Shown: positions 32,083 through 39,888, counted from the first letter of the stretch. The stretch is 39,888 nucleotides of DNA from an uncultured Collinsella sp. (GCA_959028445.1 CAUFRY010000018.1:1-39888); one strand, 5' to 3'. Numbers and translations: made by a program. The notes: a model not told the origin generated them from the sequence alone.

Positions 32083-32115
32083 ACAAAAAAGCGACCAGCC
32101 TAAGCCAGTCGCTTT
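32083..32115 (-). terminator. Intrinsic terminator of the tRNA operon
   Basis: The stem pairs 32088-32095 with 32108-32115, and the minus-strand RNA ends GTCGCTTTTTTG. It lies 14 bases beyond the 3' end of the last tRNA. Confidence 0.85.
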
Positions 32116-32128
32116 AACATGCTTTGGG

Positions 32129-32201
32129 TGGGCCGTCAGGGGGTCGAACCCTGGACCTTGGGATTAAGAGTCCCCTGCTCTACCAACTGAGCTAACGACC
32201 C
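32129..32201 (-). tRNA. tRNA-Lys (anticodon CTT), copy 2
   Basis: A 73-base cloverleaf: acceptor arms 32195-32201 and 32130-32136 (one G-U pair), D-arm GCTCAGTTGGTAGAGC, anticodon loop CTCTTAA with CTT, T-arm CAGGGTTCGACCCCCTG, discriminator A. CCA is not encoded. It is identical to the copy at 32248-32320. Confidence 0.96.
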
Positions 32202-32205
32202 AAAG

Positions 32206-32231
32206 CTAAAGTCCGTTGTGGCGGACTTTAG
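32206..32231. other. Perfect 10-bp hairpin between the two tRNA-Lys genes
   Basis: CTAAAGTCCG (32206-32215) pairs with CGGACTTTAG (32222-32231) around a 6-base loop. There is no T-run. It is probably a processing signal or partial attenuator within the tRNA precursor. Confidence 0.5.
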
Positions 32232-32247
32232 AGGAGATATCGTGTGG

Positions 32248-32320
32248 TGGGCCGTCAGGGGGTCGAACCCTGGACCTTGGGATTAAGAGTCCCCTGCTCT
32301 ACCAACTGAGCTAACGACCC
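32248..32320 (-). tRNA. tRNA-Lys (anticodon CTT), copy 1
   Basis: The sequence is identical over all 73 bases to the copy at 32129-32201, while the flanking sequence differs. Anticodon CTT reads AAG codons. It is transcribed after tRNA-His from the promoter at 32447-32475. Confidence 0.96.
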
Positions 32321-32342
32321 GATATCAACACGAAGCAAGAAC

Positions 32343-32420
32343 TGGGGTGGGTAAAGGGACTCGAACCCTCGACCTACGGGACCACAACCCGTCGCTCTAG
32401 CCAACTGAGCTACACCCACC
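32343..32420 (-). tRNA. tRNA-His (anticodon GTG)
   Basis: The acceptor arm GTGGGTG pairs with TACCCAC, and an extra 5' G (base 32420) faces discriminator C (32346), the histidine identity pair. CCA is encoded (32343-32345). The anticodon loop is TTGTGGT and the T-arm GAGGGTTCGAGTCCCTT. It is the first gene of the three-tRNA unit. Confidence 0.95.
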
Positions 32421-32446
32421 GTGTCCTGTGCGCTTCGCGCTCGACT

Positions 32447-32475
32447 ATTATTGCAAGGAACGCCACGCGATGCAA
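32447..32475 (-). promoter_or_regulatory. Promoter of the tRNA-His/tRNA-Lys unit
   Basis: Minus-strand TTGCAT (32470-32475), exactly 17 bases, AATAAT (32447-32452), 27 bases before tRNA-His. Confidence 0.7.
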
Positions 32476-32585
32476 GCCCCAATTTTCAAGAATTTTGAAA
32501 AGAGTTTTTCGAGACCATTTCGAGCAAATCCCACCGGTTTCATAGGAGTAAACTTGCCCCACTGCAAATCCTCGAAAGGACCGTC

Positions 32586-33767
32586 ATGAAAGAACTCTCC
32601 AACCGCACGGCAAGATTTACCGATTCGGTCATCCGCCGCATGACACGCATCTCCAATAAGTACGGCGCTGTCAATCTCTCGCAGGGCTTCCCTGACTTCG
32701 ATCCCCCGGCGCAGCTGCTCGATAGCCTCAGCACCATCGCCGCCGATCCCAAGCCGCTCTATCACCAGTACTCCATCACCTGGGGCTCCCAGGCCATGCG
32801 CGAGGCGCTTGCCGCCAAACAGGAGCACTTTATGGGCATGCCGGTGAACCCCAACGAGAATATCGTAGTCACCTGCGGCTCCACCGAGGCCATGATGGCC
32901 GCCATGATGACGGTCACGAACCCCGGCGATAAGGTCGTCATCTTCTCGCCGTTCTACGAGAATTACGGCGCCGACACGATCCTTTCGGGTGCCGAGCCCA
33001 TCTACGTGCCGCTCAACCCGCCCACATTCGACTTTGACCGCGAGACACTCGAGGCGGCCTTCCGCGACAACGACCCCAAGGCCATCGTCCTGTGCAACCC
33101 TTCCAACCCCTGCGGCAAGGTCTTTACGCGCGAGGAGCTCACCTTTATCGCCGACCTCTGCAAAAAGTACGACGCCTACTGCATTACCGACGAGGTATAC
33201 GAGCACATCGTCTACGCGCCCCACGAGCACGTCTATATGGCCACGCTGCCCGGCATGTTCGAGCGAACCATCAGCTGCAGTTCGCTGTCTAAGACGTACT
33301 CCATCACCGGCTGGCGTCTTGGCTACACCATTGCCCCGGCCCAGATCACCGAGCGCATCAAGAAGGTCCACGACTTCCTCACCGTGGGTGCCGCCGCTCC
33401 CCTGCAGGAAGCCGTCGTCACCGCCCTCAATTTCGACGGCAGCTATTACGATGAGGTCCTTGACCTCTATACCGCCAAACGCGACCTGTTCTGCCAAGGG
33501 CTCGATAGTATCGGACTTAAGCACAACGTACCGCAGGGCGCCTACTACGTGATGATGGATATCTCTGAGTTTGGCTACGACAGCGACCTCGAGTTCTGCG
33601 AGGACCTGGCCTCAAAGGTGGGCGTGGGCGCAGTGCCCGGCTCGAGCTTCTTCCGCGAGCCCGTCAACCATCTGATTCGTTTCCACTTTGCCAAGCGAGA
33701 CGAGACGCTTAACGCGGCACTGGAGAACCTCAAGTCTCTACGTGATAAAATCAAGCCGCGCGGGTAA
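32586..33767 (+). CDS. Class I/II pyridoxal-phosphate aminotransferase
   Basis: This 393-residue protein starts at an ATG with AAAGGA upstream. It is a fold-type I PLP enzyme. The substrate loop is NLSQGFPDFDPP; CGSTEAMMAAMMTV and PFYENYGADT bind the cofactor; NPSNPCGKVFTREE, ITDEVYEHIVY and SSLSKTYSITGWRLGY (Schiff-base lysine K236) complete the active site, and the carboxylate-binding Arg is in HLIRFHFAK. The NLSQGFPDFDPP start resembles the methionine aminotransferase/kynurenine aminotransferase subgroup, including YbdL-type enzymes. It therefore probably transaminates aromatic amino acids or methionine. It is a single gene with a strong terminator at 33796-33835. The exact substrate cannot be told from sequence. 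Confidence 0.88.
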   Translation: MKELSNRTARFTDSVIRRMTRISNKYGAVNLSQGFPDFDPPAQLLDSLSTIAADPKPLYHQYSITWGSQAMREALAAKQEHFMGMPVNPNENIVVTCGSTEAMMAAMMTVTNPGDKVVIFSPFYENYGADTILSGAEPIYVPLNPPTFDFDRETLEAAFRDNDPKAIVLCNPSNPCGKVFTREELTFIADLCKKYDAYCITDEVYEHIVYAPHEHVYMATLPGMFERTISCSSLSKTYSITGWRLGYTIAPAQITERIKKVHDFLTVGAAAPLQEAVVTALNFDGSYYDEVLDLYTAKRDLFCQGLDSIGLKHNVPQGAYYVMMDISEFGYDSDLEFCEDLASKVGVGAVPGSSFFREPVNHLIRFHFAKRDETLNAALENLKSLRDKIKPRG

Positions 33768-33795
33768 GGACGGCCCGGCAGCTAAAGTAGCCAAA

Positions 33796-33835
33796 GAAGC
33801 CTCGCACCGCCCGCCGCGTTGCGAGGCTTCTTTTT
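33796..33835 (+). terminator. Intrinsic terminator after the aminotransferase gene
   Basis: An 11-bp perfect stem (33796-33806 with 33820-33830) and TTTTT at 33831-33835, 29 bases after the stop. Confidence 0.92.
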
Positions 33836-33864
33836 ATAACGCTTTCTTAAATAGTTTAGAGCCC

Positions 33865-33870
33865 TATACT
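33865..33870 (+). promoter_or_regulatory. -10 box of the fructokinase gene
   Basis: TATACT, 38 bases before the ATG. The sequence at -35 is poor (TTTCTT). Confidence 0.4.
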
Positions 33871-33908
33871 CTAGTCACGGAGCAACTCGTCCCAGAGAGA
33901 GGAATACT

Positions 33909-34799
33909 ATGGCAGAACAGCAGCTTATCGGAGCGCTCGAGGCCGGCGGCACCAAGATGGTCTGCGCCACGGGCTATGCAGACGGTACGGTCCTGGAGCG
34001 TGAGCAGATCGCGACCACGACCCCGCAGGAGACCGTTGAGGCCGTCAATGCATGGTTTGCCGACAAGGGCATCACCGCGCTGGGCATCGGCGCCTTTGGC
34101 CCCACCGCAGTCAACCCCGCGTCGCCCCAATACGGCAAGATCCTGGAGACGCCCAAAACGGCATGGCGCTACTTTGATCTGCTGGGCACCATCCAAAACG
34201 AGCTCAATATTCCCTGTGGCTACGACACCGACGTCAACGTTGCCTGCTTGGGCGAGGTCACCTTTGGTTGCGCCCAGGGCCTCACCGACGTGGTCTACCT
34301 GACCATCGGCACCGGCGTGGGCGCCGGCGTGCTCTCGGGCGGTAAGCTCGTGCACGGCATGATGCATCCCGAGGCCGGCCACATCCTGGTCACGCGCGAC
34401 CCGCGCGACACCATCGGCGAGCATAGCGCCTGCCCCTTCCATGACAACTGCCTCGAGGGCCTCATCGCCGGCCCTGGCGTTAAAAAGCGCTGGGATGGCA
34501 AGAGCGCCGGAGACATGGCCGATGACCCGGAGGCCATGGACCTGCTCGCAGGCTATCTGGCACAGGCGCTCATGACCTACACGCTGTGCTACGCACCGCA
34601 AAAGATCATCATCGGCGGCGGCGTGGCCGACCACACCCCCATCGTGCCGCTCGCACGCAAAAAGTGCGCCGAGATGCTCAACGGCTATATCGTCACGCCC
34701 GAGGTCAACGACATCGATTCCTATATTGTCAACAACAGCCTCGAGGGCAAGCAGGGCATCATGGGCTGCCTGGCCCTGGGCGCACAGGCGCTTCAGTAG
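33909..34799 (+). CDS. ROK-family fructokinase
   Basis: This 296-residue protein starts at an ATG with AGAGAGGA upstream. The ATP site is GALEAGGTKMVCATG. The ROK signatures are YDTDVNVACLGEVTFG and YLTIGTGVGAGVLSGGKL, with HPEAGHILV and a zinc loop, GEHSACPFHDNCLEGL, giving His and Cys ligands. This combination is typical of bacterial fructokinases such as YdhR or ScrK-type ROK enzymes, which phosphorylate fructose, or mannose to some extent, in the cytoplasm. It is a single gene with a -10 box at 33865 and a shared bidirectional terminator at 34882-34928. There is no sucrose hydrolase or transporter next to it. Confidence 0.9.
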   Translation: MAEQQLIGALEAGGTKMVCATGYADGTVLEREQIATTTPQETVEAVNAWFADKGITALGIGAFGPTAVNPASPQYGKILETPKTAWRYFDLLGTIQNELNIPCGYDTDVNVACLGEVTFGCAQGLTDVVYLTIGTGVGAGVLSGGKLVHGMMHPEAGHILVTRDPRDTIGEHSACPFHDNCLEGLIAGPGVKKRWDGKSAGDMADDPEAMDLLAGYLAQALMTYTLCYAPQKIIIGGGVADHTPIVPLARKKCAEMLNGYIVTPEVNDIDSYIVNNSLEGKQGIMGCLALGAQALQ

Positions 34800-34881
34800 C
34801 AGACGCACCCACAGGGCGTGGCGCGCTCGGCAAATCCAACCTACGGAACGACGCCACCACGCCTCATATAACCCCTCAAAT

Positions 34882-34928
34882 AAAAAAGGCCGCCTAGGAC
34901 CAAACAATACGTCCTAGGCGGCTTTTTT
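34882..34928. terminator. Bidirectional terminator shared by fructokinase and VanZ-like genes
   Basis: A 12-bp perfect stem (34889-34900 with 34911-34922), six A's on the left and six T's on the right, so it works in both directions. The stop codon of the VanZ-like gene (34914-34916) is inside the stem. Confidence 0.93.
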
Positions 34929-35363
34929 GGCGCACATCAGCCACCGTAAGAGATATCGAAGCACAACGCCCGTTGCCGCTCCACAGCAGTCGATCATCAC
35001 ATCGGTGATCATGCCGGCGCGTCCCGGCACAAAGAGCTGAATCGTCTCGTCGATCGAGGGAATCAGCAGCAGGAACACCGCCGTGGGCAGCAGCACGTCA
35101 AAGGTGCGCCGGCCCTCAAAATCAAAGGCGTGCGTTGCCAGGATGCCGAGCACCATATACTCGGTAAAATGCGCGCACTTGCGAACAACAAAGTTGGTCA
35201 CCCATTCATATGGAAGTCCCACGCCGTGCAGGAAACCGCGGATAGCTTCCATGACCGTTAGGCTCAGCGAGCCCGACCCCGAGCCGGGAACCAGCGAATT
35301 GCCCCAGATCAAGAGCGCCATCAGGCAGGTAACAACCGCCCATTTTCGATTGATCTTAACCAT
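34914..35363 (-). CDS. VanZ-like membrane protein
   Basis: This 149-residue protein starts at an ATG 7 bases after the stop of the upstream gene; the nearest GGAGG is about 13 bases away. It has four predicted membrane stretches: near 8-25, the region around 62-76, LLPTAVFLLLIP and the C-terminal ATGVVLRYLL. VanZ signatures are IWGNSLVPGSGSGSLS, VRKCAHFTEYMVLGIL and IDETIQLFVPGRAGMITDVMIDCCGA. VanZ of enterococci gives low teicoplanin resistance, but most chromosomal VanZ-like proteins have no proven role. Here no van genes are near. It is co-directional with the unknown membrane protein upstream and probably co-transcribed. Its coding end lies in the terminator. Confidence 0.82.
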   Translation of the reverse strand: MVKINRKWAVVTCLMALLIWGNSLVPGSGSGSLSLTVMEAIRGFLHGVGLPYEWVTNFVVRKCAHFTEYMVLGILATHAFDFEGRRTFDVLLPTAVFLLLIPSIDETIQLFVPGRAGMITDVMIDCCGAATGVVLRYLLRWLMCAKKAA

Positions 35364-35370
35364 GCAGAAG

Positions 35371-36771
35371 TTATGCCTCCGCGCGGAGCGGCGCGAAGCT
35401 GGCGGTACCGCCCTCGATAACGCTCAGATAGGCACGGCCCGTACGCTTGGCGGTAGAGGACTGCAGGCGCTCGATCTCTTCCTCGAGGATCTGATTGACG
35501 CGCTCGTGACGACGGTTTTCCATAATGCCGGCGGCAATAGCCTCGGCCCGCTCGATGCTCTCGCGCGAGATACGGGCGGTATCCTCGGGGAACACAGCGC
35601 TGTGACGGCCGACATAGGCGGGGGCAGCAGGCTGAGGGGCAGCGACGGGAGCGGGGGCTGCAACAGGAGCGGGCTCGTCAATCTCATCCAGAATCGCGGT
35701 GGCGGCGGCCCACATGTCCTCGTGGCCCGAGTAATCGGCCATGGGGACATCAACCTCGAGCGAGGCGTCCGGAAGGTCGCCGGTGTCGATGCGATCTTGG
35801 GCTTCAATAGATGCGGTGATGGCTGCAGGCTCATCGAGGTCATCGAGATCGATGTCCGCGGCACCGGAGATGATAGGCATGCTGGCGAGGTTTGCATTGT
35901 ACGGCGCAGCCTCAGCCGCCTGCTGCCGGGCAGGAGCGCCCCAAAGCGAGCTCTCGGCGGCACGGCGGGCGGCAACGGCCTCCTCGTCCGCGGTCATGGC
36001 TTCATCAATGTACGAATTGTCGGCAGAAGCGTTCGCGTCCGCCGAGGTAGCGCTGTAGGCGTTATTGGCTGCCGCGTTGGCAACGAGTGCCACGAAAGCC
36101 GCCGTGCTGCCCGCAGGGGCGGCCTGGGAGCCCGACACGGCACGCGCCGCGGCGGCGATGTCGTCGCGATTGAGGGAGCCGGTCTGCCCGCCGTTGGTGA
36201 GCTCGTCGATGGCGACTTGATAGACGTCGCGCGAGCGTGCAGGGTCGCAGCTCACCGGCGAATCGTCGTCGAGCATACTGTCGATCATGGACCAAGCCTC
36301 GGCCTCGTCCATAGCATCTGCGGCTCGAGCGATGGTAGGAACACCATCATCGGCATGACGGCGCTGGAACGCACCGGTCAGGCCGGAAAGGAATGCCGAG
36401 GTAGACTGCTCCGACTGAGCCTGAGAAGCAGAAGCCGCAGCGTAAGGAGTCGCATCCTGCTGCTGGGCTGGAATCGAGGCGGTCTTGAACTCGCTTTGAT
36501 GCTGATTGAGATTGGCGGCACCGCCCATGGCATCGGGCTGGAACAGACGCTCTTCACGCTGCGCACGGTACTCGGAGATACCCAGCGAAGCGGCATAGAT
36601 ACCCACGCCCGCCACCGCGCCCACGGCGAAGGGAACCGCACCCGCCACGACCGTCTCATTCACCGACGAAAACGGCAGCGTCGCGGCATACATAACCACG
36701 GGAGCGGCAAGGCCGATCCCGCACGAAAGTCCGGCAAGGACTGCTCGTTGTGTTGCATCAGAAGAAGCCAT
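35371..36771 (-). CDS. Unrecognised membrane protein with long acidic, Ala-rich tail
   Basis: The start is the ATG at 36771 with GGGGAG 5 bases upstream, giving 466 residues. I do not recognise a family. There are two hydrophobic segments near the start: AVLAGLSCGIGLAAPVVMYAA and VVAGAVPFAVGAVAGVGIYAASL. Then follow about 380 residues of mostly disordered, Ala/Asp/Glu-rich sequence with a Pro/Ala stretch (APVAAPAPVAAPQPAAPA). The last 70 residues look helical and charged (RISRESIERAEAIAAGIMENRRHERVNQILEEEIERL) and could be a coiled coil. The N-terminus would anchor it with the tail in the cytoplasm. It has a clear promoter (36908-36936) and is followed by the VanZ-like gene. It could be a scaffold or division-linked protein; this is only a guess from shape. 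Confidence 0.7.
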   Translation of the reverse strand: MASSDATQRAVLAGLSCGIGLAAPVVMYAATLPFSSVNETVVAGAVPFAVGAVAGVGIYAASLGISEYRAQREERLFQPDAMGGAANLNQHQSEFKTASIPAQQQDATPYAAASASQAQSEQSTSAFLSGLTGAFQRRHADDGVPTIARAADAMDEAEAWSMIDSMLDDDSPVSCDPARSRDVYQVAIDELTNGGQTGSLNRDDIAAAARAVSGSQAAPAGSTAAFVALVANAAANNAYSATSADANASADNSYIDEAMTADEEAVAARRAAESSLWGAPARQQAAEAAPYNANLASMPIISGAADIDLDDLDEPAAITASIEAQDRIDTGDLPDASLEVDVPMADYSGHEDMWAAATAILDEIDEPAPVAAPAPVAAPQPAAPAYVGRHSAVFPEDTARISRESIERAEAIAAGIMENRRHERVNQILEEEIERLQSSTAKRTGRAYLSVIEGGTASFAPLRAEA

Positions 36772-36907
36772 GAGCTCTCCCCATCTTCCAGCACCCAAAT
36801 CGCATCATTCAGTTGGCTGCGCGAGAGAAGATGAAGCGGGGCTATGCCCCAAAGCAACGGTATATGGTTCGTTTCATCTGCGTTTTCCGTCGCGAAGCTT
36901 AAAAGCT

Positions 36908-36936
36908 ATTATGCGAAACCGCCCAGTCTATTGCAA
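36908..36936 (-). promoter_or_regulatory. Promoter of the 35371-36771 gene
   Basis: Minus-strand TTGCAA (36931-36936), 17 bases, CATAAT (36908-36913). The transcript would start near 36900, leaving a leader of about 130 bases. Confidence 0.65.
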
Positions 36937-37013
36937 GCGACGATGTCGGATTGAAACGGGAAACCTGCTGCTTGCCAGTCTTATGGTCAAAAAAGCGCGG
37001 AGCGGCTATATAG

Positions 37014-37045
37014 AAAAGGGCCGAGGCTCAAAGCCCCGACCCTTT
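37014..37045 (-). terminator. Intrinsic terminator of rho
   Basis: The arms 37015-37028 and 37032-37045 pair at 12 of 14 positions (two mismatches) around a 3-base loop. On the minus strand CCCTTTTCTATA follows. It lies about 38 bases after the rho stop. Confidence 0.7.
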
Positions 37046-37082
37046 ATTGCATTGATGACTATCGCTGCGTGTAGATGACAAC

Positions 37083-39626
37083 CTAGAACGTCTGCTCGTA
37101 GTCGCTGTGTTTTTTGGCCGAACGCACCAGGAACTCCTGGTTGGTGTTGGTGCCCTTAAGACCCTTGATAAACGACGCAGCTGCGCGCTCGGTGTTGTTC
37201 ATGCCGGCAAGAATGCGACGCAGGCCAAAGACAAACGGACGCATCTGCTCGTCAACCAACAGGTCCTCGTTACGCGTACCGGAGGCAACGGGGTCGATAG
37301 CCGGGAAGATGCGGCGGTCGGCCAGGTCGCGGTCGAGCTTGAGCTCCATGTTGCCGGTGCCCTTGAACTCCTCAAAGATGACCTCGTCCATCTTGGAGCC
37401 GGTGTCGATGAGGGCAGAGGCCAGGATGGTGAGCGAGCCACCGTTCTCGATATTGCGGGCTGCGCCCAGGAAGCGCTTGGGCGGATACAGTGCCGCCGAA
37501 TCGACGCCGCCTGAAAGGATGCGGCCTGAGGCGGGCGCCGCCAAGTTGTAGGCGCGGGCAAGACGCGTGATGGAGTCGAGCACCACCACGACATCGCCGC
37601 CCAGCTCCACGATGCGCTTGGCGCGCTCGATGACGAGCTCTGCCACACGAGTGTGGTTGTCGGCGGGCATATCGAAGGTCGACGCCACAACCTCGCCCTT
37701 GATGGAACGCTGCATATCGGTAACCTCTTCGGGGCGCTCGTCGACGAGCAGGCAGATGAGGTGCACCTCGGGGTTGTTAATCGAGATAGACTGGCAGATC
37801 TTCTTGAGGATTGTGGTCTTGCCGGCCTTGGGCGGGGACACGATCAAGCCACGCTGACCCTTGCCGATCGGCGACACGATGTCGATGGCGCGACCGGTAA
37901 TGGAGTCCTTGCCATGCTCCATGCGCAGCGGCTCGTTGGGATAGACCGGGGTGAGGTCACCGAACTTGGGGCGGTTGCGAATCTGCTCGGGGTCTAGACC
38001 GTTGACGGTCGTGATTTTGGCGAGGCCGGCGCGCTTGTCGCCGCCGCGCGAAGGACGAAGCGAGCCCTCGATGACGTCGCCCGTGCGCAGACGCGCGGAG
38101 CGGATGAGGTAGGCGGGGACGAAGGCGTCGTCGTTGGACTTCATGTAACCGTGGGCATGGATGATACCGGAGCTGTCCGGACGAATCTGCAGGATGCCCT
38201 TGATGTCGCGGAAGCCCTCGGCCTTCGCGGCGGTGACGTAGATCTCCTCGACAAGCTCGGCTTTCTTCTTGCCGGTCGTCTCGATCTCGAACTCCTTGGC
38301 CTTCTCGCGCAGTTCGGCGACCTTCATGGCAGCGAGCTCCTCGCGCGAAAGCGTGGGCTCGGTGGGGGCGGCGTTGCGCTCCTTGTTGCGCTGTTTGCGA
38401 TCGCGCTGGCGGTTGCGACGGTCGTTGTTGCGCTCGTTGCGTTCCTCGTTGCGCTTGTGCTGGCGACGGTTGGAACGAGTGCCGTCTTCGGCCTCGGCGG
38501 GCGCGGCAGCATCGGCTGTGGCGGCGTCGGCATTGACCGCAGCGGCTTCATTGGCCTCGGCGCCAGAATCGACCTGCGCTTCGACATCAGCCTGATGCTC
38601 GGACGCCTTGGCCTTAGCGGACTTCTTACGACCGCGCTTGGGCTTCTCGGACGCAGGCTGTTCGACGTCTTGGGGCTCGGCGGCATCAGTCGATGCATCG
38701 GCGGTCGTCTCGTCGGAATCCTCGGACGTACCCTTCTTGGCAGCCTTAGCCTTGGACGTGCGCTTAACAGCAGTGCGACGGCTGCGACCGGGGCGGACGT
38801 CGGCGGGCTCGGCATCGGCGGGAGCGGCCTCGGAAGTCGCAGCATCCTGAACGGGTGCATCGGCAGCGGTTGCAGACTCGGCGGTCGCCGCAGCATCCCG
38901 AGCAGCTGCGGCTGCGGCTGCGGCCTTCTCTGCCTCAACGAAGGCCTTGGGCTTGCGACCGCGACGGTGCGGGCGCAAAGCCGGATCGACAACGGGAACT
39001 TCGCTGGCCTCGACAGGCGCAGCGGGCTCAGTTGGCGATGCGCCCTCCCCTGCCGCGGAACGGACCGAAGCCTCAGTGAGCTCGGGGGTTACCTGTTCAG
39101 CAACCTGCTCGGCCTTAGCAGCCGTGCGACGGCGTGTGCGCGGTGCCGGCTTCTCGGTCGGTTGGTCGGCGGCAGGGGTCTCGGGCACAGACGGGGCTGC
39201 AAGCTCGGTCAGAGCCGCGGCCTCGCGCTCGGCAGCACGACGGCGGGCGCGCACCACCTGAGCCTCGCTAATCTGCGCCAACGCACGTGCCTGCGCGACC
39301 TCATCGGAAATCGGCGCCGAGGAGTCAGCTGCAACGGTGCGCTTGGCGCGCGTCGTGCGCGTGGTACGGCGCTTGGGCTTGGTGACCTCCTCGCCGTCAG
39401 CAGCAGGCTTGGTCGTGCGGCGCGTACGCTTGGGCTTTGCCGGAGCAGCCTCCTCACCAGTTGCAGGCACGGCCTTCTCAGCCGCTGCAGGCGTAGGCGT
39501 CGAAGCAGCCTTAGGCGTCTCAGGAGCCGAGGCTTGCGCGGGCGCCGCGACCTGGTCCGACGCAACCGGTGCAGCGGGAGCGGTCTGCGTCGTCGTTATT
39601 TCGTTTTCTTGCTGTTGATCAGACAC
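37083..39626 (-). CDS. rho: Transcription termination factor Rho with long disordered N-terminal extension
   Basis: The product has 847 residues, about twice the length of E. coli Rho. The start is the GTG at 39626 (MSDQQQENEITT), with only a weak TGAG upstream. Residues 1 to about 380 are Ala/Pro/Glu/Lys-rich with many KPKRTRRTT-like patches. About 385-420 is an Arg/Asn tract. Then comes the canonical Rho: SAP-like helical domain (LSREELAAMKVAELREKAKEF), cold-shock RNA-binding fold (GIIHAHGYMKSNDDAFVPAYLIR), Walker A PPKAGKTTILKK, DERPEEVTDMQRSIKGEVVASTFD, LDSITRLARAYN and the Q/R-loop region SGGVDSAALYPPKRFLGAARN. Rho is an RNA-dependent helicase that ends transcripts. Extended N-termini are common in Actinobacteria and probably add RNA binding. 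It is a single gene with its own terminator. Confidence 0.95.
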   Translation of the reverse strand: MSDQQQENEITTTQTAPAAPVASDQVAAPAQASAPETPKAASTPTPAAAEKAVPATGEEAAPAKPKRTRRTTKPAADGEEVTKPKRRTTRTTRAKRTVAADSSAPISDEVAQARALAQISEAQVVRARRRAAEREAAALTELAAPSVPETPAADQPTEKPAPRTRRRTAAKAEQVAEQVTPELTEASVRSAAGEGASPTEPAAPVEASEVPVVDPALRPHRRGRKPKAFVEAEKAAAAAAAARDAAATAESATAADAPVQDAATSEAAPADAEPADVRPGRSRRTAVKRTSKAKAAKKGTSEDSDETTADASTDAAEPQDVEQPASEKPKRGRKKSAKAKASEHQADVEAQVDSGAEANEAAAVNADAATADAAAPAEAEDGTRSNRRQHKRNEERNERNNDRRNRQRDRKQRNKERNAAPTEPTLSREELAAMKVAELREKAKEFEIETTGKKKAELVEEIYVTAAKAEGFRDIKGILQIRPDSSGIIHAHGYMKSNDDAFVPAYLIRSARLRTGDVIEGSLRPSRGGDKRAGLAKITTVNGLDPEQIRNRPKFGDLTPVYPNEPLRMEHGKDSITGRAIDIVSPIGKGQRGLIVSPPKAGKTTILKKICQSISINNPEVHLICLLVDERPEEVTDMQRSIKGEVVASTFDMPADNHTRVAELVIERAKRIVELGGDVVVVLDSITRLARAYNLAAPASGRILSGGVDSAALYPPKRFLGAARNIENGGSLTILASALIDTGSKMDEVIFEEFKGTGNMELKLDRDLADRRIFPAIDPVASGTRNEDLLVDEQMRPFVFGLRRILAGMNNTERAAASFIKGLKGTNTNQEFLVRSAKKHSDYEQTF

Positions 39627-39888
39627 AGTGTTTGCTCAACTTTCTTTTCAAGCCCTGTGATCACATGCTCCCTGCATAAACCTTCAGGGCGGCTAAACAG
39701 TCTAGCTCCGTCAAATACCGACGGACATCATTGATCTGTATCGAGATATTTGCGTCATATACGCAGCGTTAGTGTAACACAACCGCCGCCACCTGCAACT
39801 TAGTCATTGGGGACGTTCTTAAACGACTAGTCAACCTTGATTATCGACTTCATCCGAACACCTCCCACATTCATCCGTACATGTACGG
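39627..39888. other. Region upstream of rho
   Basis: No gene is seen in these 262 bases. The region includes an imperfect inverted repeat TAGTCATT/AACGACTA (39801-39808 and 39822-39829, 7 of 8 paired) and, at the very end, a perfect 14-bp palindrome (39875-39888). The rho promoter is probably in 39727-39790, but I cannot fix its boxes. Confidence 0.4.

Larger units (their letters stand above)
36772..37082. other. Intergenic region upstream of the unknown membrane protein
   Basis: These 311 bases contain the rho terminator (37014-37045), the minus-strand promoter (36908-36936) and a leader of about 130 bases with a small GGGGC-TAT-GCCCC hairpin (36838-36850). No gene is seen. Confidence 0.5.

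Noticed and set aside
38151..39734. Plus-strand 527-codon frame opposite rho
   Set aside because: It is rich in Leu/Gly/Arg with no domain, and lies opposite the biased extension of Rho. It is a composition artefact.

Overview
The window looks like a chromosome segment of a GC-rich Gram-positive anaerobe of the Coriobacteriia, most likely Collinsella or a close relative. This is an inference from several signs: strong GGAGG-type ribosome sites, a sufCBDSU operon under an IscR-like Rrf2 regulator, a GGGtGRT/NifU-like pair, a Rho factor with a very long Ala/Arg-rich N-terminus, a sortase substrate, and many secreted proteins with choline/glucan-binding-type repeats. No rRNA or other taxonomic marker is present.

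Layout. (1) 1-5730, minus strand: three secreted proteins built from aromatic cell-wall-binding repeats. They are a GH25 lysozyme (cut by the window edge), an NlpC/P60-like amidase or peptidase, and a protein ending in a small Cys/His zinc-type domain. (2) 6054-7480, plus strand: an overlapping two-gene unit, a DUF4869-like protein followed by an ATPase with a TOPRIM-like second half. It is the best candidate here for an undescribed system. (3) 7477-14387, minus strand: a five-gene family-2 glycosyltransferase operon whose first four genes follow an A-B-A'-B' pattern. A sixth, GlfT-like glycosyltransferase lies on the plus strand (14644-15663). Together they probably build a surface polysaccharide. 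(4) 15688-20290, minus strand: an AAA-ATPase-like protein with a decayed PD-(D/E)XK tail, a sortase-anchored lysozyme-like protein, and a HepT/MntA-type toxin-antitoxin pair.

(5) 20300-29236: iron-sulfur cluster biogenesis. An Rrf2/IscR-like repressor is divergent from sufC-sufB-sufD-sufS-sufU, and two matching inverted repeats lie between them. After a minus-strand Y1-transposase (RAYT-like) gene with an altered HUH motif come a second NifU-like scaffold and its GGGtGRT partner, closed by a strong terminator. (6) 29493-32041: a flavoprotein of the fumarate reductase/L-aspartate oxidase class, and DinD. (7) 32129-32420, minus strand: two identical tRNA-Lys(CTT) genes and tRNA-His(GTG), with promoter and terminator visible. 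(8) 32586-34799: a class I aminotransferase and a ROK fructokinase. (9) 34914-39626, minus strand: a VanZ-like protein, an unrecognised membrane protein and transcription terminator Rho.

The housekeeping blocks (suf, tRNAs, rho) look ordinary. The accessory interest lies in the repeat proteins, the 6.0-7.5 kb pair, the glycosyltransferase module duplication, the toxin-antitoxin pair and the RAYT-like gene.
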